A stretch of DNA of 21,239 bases from NCBI GenBank assembly GCA_034698045.1, contig JAQGAU010001130.1, forward strand, positions 1 to 21,239, written 5' to 3'. Shown here in pieces: positions 18,562 through 21,239 of the stretch. The position numbers and the translations under genes are program-made. Below the pieces are notes generated by a model, which was not told the origin of the DNA, did no database searches, and saw nothing but the letters and a program-made list of their open reading frames with translations. Origin of the DNA: Paramacrobiotus richtersi. Lineage: Eukaryota > Tardigrada > Eutardigrada > Parachela > Macrobiotidae. The first letter of the stretch is position 1. Each line of letters opens with the position of its first letter.

Positions 18562-20207
18562 TTTTATTAGGAATGGCAATTATTTTTATTTAAAAGTTTT
18601 TTGGGCAGAGTTTGTTTCCGTCGTTTGTGTAAAGTTTCAGTGTAGGAGGCACGTTATTCATGACGGCCGGGTTTGTGCGATTTCCACCCTTAAAAAATGT
18701 GTTGTGAAAGTCATTTGATTGCTGAGTGGGATGCAGTCAGCGGGAGTATTATGCATACGGTCAACTGCCACTACACTACGCTTTTCTACCATTGTACAAG
18801 CTTGTGTGTGTGGCTTGTCATTGAGAAAACAGTCCAACGAATTGGATAAATATTGTAAGATATGTGTCATTATTAACTCTACTCGGTAATAAAACACATA
18901 AATAATATAAATAAATAATATCAAAAAAAATATAAACATAAAAAAAATAAAGTATATAAAATAAAAAAATAAAAAAAATAATTAGTATTATGTATATTTT
19001 ATTCAATTATTTTGTAATGTATTTGGTTAAATATCTGTTGTTGCCTGTAGACTGCAGGTGTTCAAGCACCGCGCCATCGTGGACAGTTTAGAGGCGCAGG
19101 GCGAGCTGCGGCGCACCATCCAGCTGCTGATGGACGCAGCCGGTAACTTTGGGCGCGCCGAGTGTTACGCGCGGCAGGAGCGCTGTGTGGAGCAGGCGCG
19201 GCTGCTGGCGCTGCAGCTCTTATTCCTCCCCACCGGCATGCGCCTCTTGTCGCTCAACAACCCCGCCGGCTTCGTCGCCACCCACCCCCGCTTCGCCGAA
19301 GCCTACATTTACGCCCAGGTATCAATTTTTTTTAACTCTTTTAATAAACAAGCTTATTTATAAAAATTTTATTTTGAATTTGATACATGTAAAGAACTTG
19401 GTTCCAATTTAAACCATTTAAAATCAAATGTCTCCTTAACTGACAGCATTTAAAAAACGTTTTTTAAATAAGATAATTTGTTTTTTGTTTTAATTGACAG
19501 CATTTAAAAAACATTTTTTAAATAAGATAATTTTTTGTTTTAATTGACAGCATTTAAAAAACATTTTTTAAATAAGATAATTTTTTGTTTTAATTGACAG
19601 CATTTAAAAACCATTTTTTAAATAAGATAATTTTTTGTTTTAATTTACAGCATTTAAAATAGCACTTTTTGAATTTGAAACGTTCCAAACAATTTTCTTT
19701 TTGATTGAAAAACATTTAAAATATTTTTCTTTAATTTTAAAAAGTAAAAGAACATTTTAGGTAAAAAGTAATTACTTTTAAATTTCCGACATGTAGAAAA
19801 ATGTTTTTTGACCTAAAATATTTACAAAAATTTTAAATAAAAAATGAAATTTTTGTAAAATTGTGTATCTTGTTCAATTGTTTGTCCTGCAGGCTTACGG
19901 CGTGACGGAGGAGTGGTCGGACGCCCTGTACTTGAACTACGTGGTCAAGGGCGACGTGCGCTACCTGCAGGACTACTTGATCAAGTTCCCGGTGACCGCC
20001 GGACTGGTGGTGGACATTGCGCACAAGTACAAGGCCGACGCAGCCAAACCCCCCACCGCCGGTATCTACATGAAGAAACTCCTGCGGTTGCTCACGGACG
20101 TGGAGATGCAGTACAAACTGGCCAATGACCTGCAGCTCAATGATCTGGCCATGGAGATCCTGCAGATCGATAGTGGGGCCTTTTTACGCGATGTGATGAA
20201 ATTTTAA
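3009..20207 (+). CDS. SPG11: spatacsin (SPG11 family), complete, 18 exons
   Basis: Spatacsin is a large cytosolic protein that works with spastizin (ZFYVE26/SPG15) and the AP-5 adaptor at late endosomes and lysosomes, in lysosome reformation and endosome-to-Golgi retrieval. Eighteen exons with GT-AG introns join in frame to 6210 nt (2069 residues); human spatacsin is 2443. Recognisable family stretches in order: WEDLAENQVMELAFMQDIVD (about 450), EFARHGVFSQSE (about 640), LFGWQATNTL with LDFAYYLKNCRPSFAYWSF (about 850-905), VAACVAFMEMLGIESLSTRI (about 940-960), DWLGFLAFAELFQYP (about 1060), LLRLLNGIGRYAEMTFVF (about 1790-1810) and the C-terminal KGDVRYLQDYLIKF...LKDM-like end. The last roughly 420 residues fit the Spatacsin C-terminal domain. 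The N-terminal part has beta-rich, WD40-like segments and the rest looks alpha-solenoid. No signal peptide or obvious membrane span is seen. Identity is compared with the human protein from memory. Confidence 0.95.
4007..4371 (+). CDS. SPG11: SPG11 exon 2 (residues 135-256)
   Basis: The acceptor is TTTCTGTTTTCAG ending at 4006. The exon reads QEGARGGESLKELFCVAKNE, then ARILQLSS and HLIAISPDVKWIVFVTSDLD, a blade-like WD40-type repeat pattern. It ends QFAA at 4371 before GTAAGG, phase 0. The upstream intron (3412-4006, 595 bp) is AT-rich with no other feature seen. Confidence 0.88.
4818..5157 (+). CDS. SPG11: SPG11 exon 3 (residues 257-369)
   Basis: The acceptor is TTATGTGTAG ending at 4817. 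The exon encodes LGEDSVMTKSAIFSPQSGRY, a polar loop with GGRRPSRR, NSLWEREVAQLV and ETYVLATNFEHILLL. It ends at 5157 before GTAATT, phase 1. The preceding intron (4372-4817) is AT-rich, with TTAATTAATTAA-type runs near 4446-4475. Confidence 0.88.
5746..6082 (+). CDS. SPG11: SPG11 exon 4 (residues 370-482), start of the solenoid
   Basis: The acceptor is TTTATTCTAG ending at 5745; the split Gly codon restores LLLGVKKLSDADG. The exon contains WLSFPQECAIAFPP, an Ala/Val-rich stretch (VAVIAADAATGFRAEVARAA) and WEDLAENQVMELAFMQDIVD. The last of these resembles the helical repeat start in vertebrate spatacsin. It ends ...AAIAIA plus two bases at 6082, before GTTAGA. Confidence 0.88.
6434..6452 (+). 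repeat. dispersed motif AATCGTAGTGCAGTGGCAC, copy 1 (intron 4)
   Basis: Nineteen bases identical to 10673-10691 in intron 7. Related copies lie at 10925-10941 (one mismatch over 17 bases) and, inverted, at 18767-18780. The core TAGTGCAGTGG fits the pol III A-box consensus TRGYNNAGTGG. Sequence outside the core does not align between copies. Confidence 0.65.
6534..6557 (+). repeat. hairpin element copy A (intron 4)
   Basis: Arms GCGGTGG (6539-6545) and CCACCGC (6551-6557) enclose the loop AAACT. The preceding CCAT can also pair with ATGG at 6559-6562, leaving one bulged base. It shares CCCATGCGGTGGAAA with copies B (inverted) and, up to one base, C. Confidence 0.8.
6879..6902 (-). repeat. hairpin element copy B, inverted (intron 4)
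   Basis: On the + strand it reads GCGGTGG (6879-6885), loop CCTTT, CCACCGC (6891-6897), then ATGGG. Its reverse complement starts CCCATGCGGTGGAAA, exactly as copy A. A second, unrelated inverted repeat, ATGCATG-GAG-CATGCAT, follows at 6906-6922. Confidence 0.8.
7040..7500 (+). repeat. AT-only low-complexity tract (TTA/TTAT-rich) in intron 4
   Basis: The tract is built from irregular TTATTA, TTAGTAATTTA and TTATTATTATT units with almost no G or C. It separates the hairpin islands at 6.5-7.0 kb and 7.5-8.1 kb. No gene is visible in it. Confidence 0.7.
7813..7836 (+). repeat. hairpin element copy C (intron 4)
   Basis: GCGGTGG (7818-7824), loop AATTT, CCACCGC (7830-7836). The arms extend to nine perfect base pairs (7816-7824 with 7830-7838). 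It begins CCCATGCGGTGGAA as copies A and B do. Confidence 0.8.
8503..8590 (+). repeat. 44-bp exact tandem duplication in intron 4
   Basis: Bases 8503-8546 and 8547-8590 read the same, starting TAAAATCCATGTAGTTCC and ending CTCTGTTTCAAATAT. The two units lie head to tail with no spacer. They are 84 bases or more before exon 5 and contain no splice signal of note. Confidence 0.85.
8674..8953 (+). CDS. SPG11: SPG11 exon 5 (residues 482-575)
   Basis: The split Arg codon gives REYLEARNPSGAQDILNFVS, then ELRGWLLHELRERQVLTETD, which matches the spacing of the DFLVEILKEK-type helix of vertebrate spatacsin. It ends RRHNLLM at 8953 before GTCAGT, phase 0. Confidence 0.88.
9362..9700 (+). CDS. SPG11: SPG11 exon 6 (residues 576-688)
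   Basis: The acceptor is TCCTTTTTTCTGCAG. The exon encodes VAVTTQDIVLVDTFPADVLF, LLLSRDDSDRLIAWI and IADEFARHGVFSQSERSNW, the last resembling the KLARNGVF segment of human spatacsin. It ends NIRE at 9700 before GTCAGG. The preceding intron (8954-9361) is strikingly purine-rich, mostly AGAAAAA-like units. Confidence 0.9.
10125..10406 (+). CDS. SPG11: SPG11 exon 7 (residues 689-782)
   Basis: The acceptor is TTGTATTTTCTCAG. The exon encodes GLLDFCVESKLVGVIAELVE, WLEARKDRVPEWLAVYLQFC and ELEETELAVGLLFLSK, with an amphipathic helical pattern. It ends at 10406 before GTAAGG, phase 0. Confidence 0.9.
10673..10691 (+). repeat. dispersed A-box-like motif, copy 2 (intron 7)
   Basis: Identical over 19 bases to 6434-6452, 4.2 kb away in another intron. 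Flanks do not align. Confidence 0.65.
10925..10941 (+). repeat. dispersed A-box-like motif, copy 3 (intron 7)
   Basis: AATCGTAGTGTAGTGGC differs from copies 1 and 2 by one C-to-T change over 17 bases. Its TAGTGTAGTGG core still fits TRGYNNAGTGG. Confidence 0.6.
11182..11586 (+). CDS. SPG11: SPG11 exon 8 (residues 783-917), most conserved central segment
   Basis: The acceptor is GATTTTCCCCAG. The exon encodes EHLQKQLAKHPKLQAALFP, VTVYHLLEAQAPFDPKKLFG, WQATNTL, PSFSQPDWQEKYGY and LDFAYYLKNCRPSFAYWSF. The IYHLxQxxxPFDPxxLFGWQxANTL and FAYYLxxGRPSFAF pattern is diagnostic of spatacsin. It ends TNENFK at 11586 before GTGAGT. Confidence 0.95.
12105..12275 (+). CDS. SPG11: SPG11 exon 9 (residues 918-974)
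   Basis: The acceptor is TTGCGTTTTAG. The exon encodes EEMQAGRDMAFFLSVFFF and IVAACVAFMEMLGIESLSTR, the latter matching the AACVCFLELLGLDSLKLR segment of human spatacsin. It ends KYHHK at 12275 before GTCAGT. The preceding intron (11587-12104) is AT-rich and has a 21-base tandem pair at about 12001-12042. Confidence 0.93.
12729..13263 (+). CDS. SPG11: SPG11 exon 10 (residues 975-1152), with a Gly/Ser/Thr-rich linker
   Basis: The acceptor is AAGTATTTTTCAG. The exon encodes VNKMPESDLDASIRDTFIEL, PHWTLINQFCDLYSLPL and NDWLGFLAFAELFQYPLAVV, as in vertebrate spatacsin (NDWLQF...). It finishes with low-complexity sequence (GGMKGGGGKVEAQGG, TTSGTSTTSDEEG) that is probably a disordered loop. It ends at 13263 before GTCAGT, phase 1. 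The exon has the clearest C-to-G strand switch in the window. Confidence 0.9.
13651..13890 (+). CDS. SPG11: SPG11 exon 11 (residues 1153-1232)
   Basis: The acceptor is AAATGTCTAG. The exon encodes GKSSWEHRATNLIEVLGIVH, HPWRELLVCAAELHAPVYAL and LHCVCILLMTSFSPAGLL, which resemble the WHWLLVEAVKQQAPILSVL and CLCVWIITS stretches of human spatacsin. It ends at 13890 before GTATTT, phase 1. Confidence 0.9.
14277..14739 (+). CDS. SPG11: SPG11 exon 12 (residues 1233-1386)
   Basis: The acceptor is TATAATTTGTAG; an alternative AG at 14262-14263 would shift the frame. The exon encodes GALLDHHWSRDHLPTLITLH, AVYPAAVLSLFLDVCADMDE and LLQAKLTRLAQLPYKKASD, then a charged helical stretch. It ends in SLTVQTDAF plus AA at 14739, before GTATGA. 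The open frame continues past that site by chance, and exon 13 restores the frame. Confidence 0.83.
15405..15820 (+). CDS. SPG11: SPG11 exon 13 (residues 1387-1525)
   Basis: The acceptor is TTCTTTTTTATTAATAG. The exon encodes KILELKSLLRDFERSSIWQK, RGIFARLPVELVEQQ and EEQCVLLSMLWRLQDTPERL, a helical solenoid pattern with a family-typical WQK. It ends at 15820 before GTACAA, phase 1. Confidence 0.88.
15900..16202 (+). repeat. imperfect AT-rich tandem repeat in SPG11 intron 13, about 2.5 units
   Basis: The block TAATTATTAAAAATGAATTT recurs near 15975, 16080 and 16175. Between these, TTTGTAAAATTATTTCATTA and AATCATTT(C)TTTAGAAT also repeat, so the unit is about 95-107 bases. No gene is visible in it. 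Confidence 0.65.
16447..16802 (+). CDS. SPG11: SPG11 exon 14 (residues 1526-1644), start of the C-terminal domain region
   Basis: The acceptor is TGTGTCGATGACAG, a poor polypyrimidine tract but the only one that keeps phase. The exon encodes GNNRDDMLDAMTSHLLKIGH, LAARVCTAFAFLNRDLDAVC (human EASRVCRYFHFYNPDVALV) and VVTALLDLYMLSQLLG. It ends at 16802 before GTGAGT. Confidence 0.9.
17401..17802 (+). CDS. SPG11: SPG11 exon 15 (residues 1645-1778)
   Basis: The acceptor is ATGAATTGCAG. Joined to exon 14 it reads LSQLLG-VSFEEPLRASTPEV, then PDKLSLLRRCLVSFRADPLQ and AVELLIAGHAVLSSAGTLEG, following vertebrate spatacsin (LAKELGCSY..., TELLILAHHCF...). It ends LMKACK at 17802 before GTCAGT. The frame is open for 16 codons before 17401, so the acceptor was set by family fit. 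Confidence 0.9.
18149..18441 (+). CDS. SPG11: SPG11 exon 16 (residues 1779-1875)
   Basis: The acceptor is GATACGCTGCAG. The exon encodes GVAKQLADGRQMASLLRLLN, GIGRYAEMTFVFQLIKEADE and NAFDMLAAAYSMHREIAETF. LLxGIGRYxEMTxxF is the signature of the Spatacsin C-terminal domain. It ends at 18441 before GTAGGT, phase 2; reading on would give an immediate TAG. Confidence 0.95.
18496..18574 (+). repeat. (ATTT)n microsatellite in SPG11 intron 16
   Basis: An almost pure ATTT run of about 19-20 units, starting some 55 bases after the 5' splice site of exon 16. The copy number is likely to vary between individuals. A chance open frame across it encodes only IYLF repeats. Confidence 0.95.
18767..18780 (-). 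repeat. dispersed A-box-like motif, copy 4, inverted (intron 16)
   Basis: The reverse complement CGTAGTGTAGTGGC is identical to the core of copy 3 (10928-10941). It lies in a less AT-rich island (about 18590-18860), as the other copies do. Confidence 0.55.
19051..19318 (+). CDS. SPG11: SPG11 exon 17 (residues 1876-1965)
   Basis: The acceptor is GTTGCCTGTAG; a competing AG six bases on would drop a frame. The exon encodes KLQVFKHRAIVDSLEAQGEL, IQLLMDAAGNFGRAECYARQ and ARLLALQLLFLPTG, ending HPRFAEAYIYAQ. This corresponds to the LMLDAAESY...CQRLTKLITLQIHFLNTG...LPRFYQA stretch of human spatacsin. Confidence 0.93.
19441..19657 (+). repeat. 50-bp tandem repeat in SPG11 intron 17, four units plus a partial fifth
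   Basis: Units start at TGACAGCATTTAAAAA at 19441, 19495, 19545 and 19595, and a fifth partial unit begins TTACAGCATTTAAAA at 19645. The first unit is 54 bases and the others 50. Each unit ends TTTTTTGTTTTAATTGACAG, which looks like a polypyrimidine tract plus AG acceptor. The real acceptor of exon 18 is at 19892. Confidence 0.92.
19893..20207 (+). CDS. SPG11: SPG11 exon 18 (residues 1966-2069), C-terminus
   Basis: The acceptor is TTTGTCCTGCAG. The exon encodes AYGVTEEWSDALYLNYVVKG, DVRYLQDYLIKFPVTAGLVV and MKKLLRLLTDVEMQYKLAND, and ends GAFLRDVMKF with TAA at 20205-20207. It aligns with the human end (AYDFVPDW..., KGDFNYLEEF..., MENLKKLLTYCEDVYLYYKL..., CLKDMLAG). Confidence 0.95.
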   Translation, partial: AYGVTEEWSDALYLNYVVKGDVRYLQDYLIKFPVTAGLVVDIAHKYKADAAKPPTAGIYMKKLLRLLTDVEMQYKLANDLQLNDLAMEILQIDSGAFLRDVMKF

Positions 20208-20640
20208 AACAGGGTGTTTTTATTTGTTTTTTACCTCTGGAACTTGTAGATTAATTACAGAATTTTTTGGCATTTTTCAGATTTTTTTAGATATGTTTTA
20301 TGGTATTTTTTATTTATTAATTGGAGATTGTTTTTTGGCATTTTCTGGATTATTTTTTAGTGTATTTTTCAAATAATTAATTGGAGGTTGTTTTTGGTAT
20401 TATTTTTACTGGGGATTTTTATTTTTAAGGGCTTTCAGTTTTTAATTGGATTGTTTTTCGATGCGGCGCTTGCCTGTTTGATTGGGCAATTATTATATCT
20501 TTTTTTGTCAAGTTTGAGTGAAGTAACAAGGATTTTGTGCGCTAGAGGAAATTGGCAAAACAGATATTAAATTTTGGTCGTGGGTTTAATTAACAGCAAA
20601 TAAACCATAAAGCAACAAAAAATTCCACTAAGCGAAAGGA
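20208..20640 (+). other. 3' trailer of SPG11
   Basis: A T-rich stretch with no coding. A degenerate repeat of about 60-70 bases occurs at 20262-20330 and 20331-20391; both copies contain TTTTTTGGCATTTT and ATTAATTGGAG(A/G)TTG. The poly(A) signal candidate lies near its end. Confidence 0.55.
20599..20604 (+). terminator. possible poly(A) signal AATAAA of SPG11
   Basis: It is the first canonical AATAAA after the SPG11 stop, 392 bases downstream, and precedes the change to a less AT-rich, promoter-like stretch. Confidence 0.4.
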
Positions 20641-21135
20641 CATTAAATTTGTTTAGAGATTTCGCCGCAGTGAGTCCGGAAATGCTTCCATAGCAGCCGT
20701 TACACTACAGTTTTCCACAACTGCAGCGCATTCTGTGTGCGTGCACACAGCATAGTCAGTGGCGCGGCGTGACGTTGGGTAGCCCGCTGTAGGGGGCCGT
20801 CTCGGGGTTCATAGTTGAGCACGCTACGCATCCGACTGTTAATGCAGCTTCATTGCTTTAAAGTTCAAAATTGTCGATTTCTCGCCTTTGATTTCGGAAG
20901 ATCATCACATTTTGTTGCCAATGTAAACAACAAAGTCAATAGCGATCGGTAGATGATTCCATCCAAGCGGAAAGTTATCGTGCGCTGTTGTATGTTGCGA
21001 CTATACGGATCAGATCAGCGACAGGCTTTCTTGTGGATATCGTCGAGATGCTGAAACACCTCCCTCGTTGTGAATACTGTAGGCTGTGATTCCCTGCATG
21101 CTGTCGATGGACGCGCCTCCCATTCCTGTGGGAAA
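20640..21135 (+). promoter_or_regulatory. probable promoter and leader region of the third gene
   Basis: Base composition becomes much less AT-rich from about 20640 up to the ATG at 21136. It contains an 18-bp inverted repeat, CTGTGTGC-GT-GCACACAG (20733-20750). No TATA box in a convincing place, tRNA or other RNA gene was recognised. The role is inferred from position between SPG11 and the next coding start. Confidence 0.4.
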
Positions 21136-21239
21136 ATGTCCAGCAAAGACGACAGCCAACGGGACAAATCCTCCGCGGACCTCCTCACCCTCCCCCCGCC
21201 CGCCGACCCCGTGGACCTCCTCCCCGACGGCCCCCTGCG
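21136..21239 (+). CDS. start of an unidentified third gene, cut off by the window end
   Basis: The ATG at 21136 (context GGAAAATGTC, A at -3) opens a frame that stays open to the window end, 34 complete codons. It begins MSSKDDSQRDKSSADLL and continues with a Pro/Asp/Leu-rich stretch containing LPPPADP and VDLLPDGPL. Composition is as GC-rich as the other exons, and C-rich at the start as in many of them. The sequence looks like a disordered N-terminus and is too short to assign a family. The true start could be elsewhere if a splice lies upstream. Confidence 0.5.
   Translation, partial: MSSKDDSQRDKSSADLLTLPPPADPVDLLPDGPL

Noticed and set aside
18461-18718. Open frame made of IYLF repeats
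   Set aside because: It is the translation of the (ATTT)n microsatellite in intron 16.
19441-19657. CRISPR-like array
   Set aside because: Units are contiguous 50-bp AT-rich repeats without unique spacers, inside an animal intron.
20740-20830. Possible tRNA gene in the less AT-rich region before the third gene
   Set aside because: GGGGTTCATAG is not a proper B box, no matching A box is at the right distance, and I could not build a cloverleaf.

Overview
This window is eukaryotic, and almost certainly animal, genomic DNA. GC-rich coding exons are separated by strongly AT-rich GT-AG introns. All three genes lie on the + strand. The species cannot be named from this sequence. An invertebrate is likely, because the main gene is a clear but very divergent and shorter version of vertebrate spatacsin.

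Layout: (1) 57-2132 is the 3' part (five exons, 5' end cut off by the window) of a UPF1/DNA2-NAM7-like superfamily 1 helicase. The exons join in frame across four GT-AG introns, three of them only 57-59 bp, and carry a complete set of SF1B motifs. (2) 2133-3008 is a short intergenic region: a 3' trailer with a possible poly(A) signal, then a diverged direct duplication of roughly 200 bp that forms the upstream region of the next gene. (3) 3009-20207 is a complete 18-exon gene for spatacsin (SPG11 family). The exons sum to 6210 nt, giving 2069 residues plus stop, and every junction keeps the frame. The introns are 346-775 bp except intron 4, which is 2.6 kb and holds most of the repeats. (4) 20208-21135 is a 3' trailer with an AATAAA, followed by a less AT-rich stretch that is probably the next promoter. 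(5) 21136 to the window end is the start of a third coding region, cut off by the window.

The helicase acts on nucleic acid, while spatacsin works with spastizin (SPG15) and AP-5 at late endosomes and lysosomes. Nothing suggests the neighbouring genes work together, so the order looks like ordinary genome neighbourhood.

I found no convincing new multi-gene system. The most interesting signals are non-coding or compositional: (a) a within-exon switch in strand composition, C-rich at the 5' side and G-rich at the 3' side, seen in many exons; (b) a 24-bp hairpin present three times in intron 4; (c) a dispersed 14-19 bp motif that fits the pol III A-box consensus, in introns 4, 7 and 16; (d) a tandem array in intron 17 whose units each carry a decoy 3' splice site; (e) the duplicated promoter region of SPG11, with upstream ATGs. 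All exon boundaries were inferred by reading phase and splice consensus, without transcript data.
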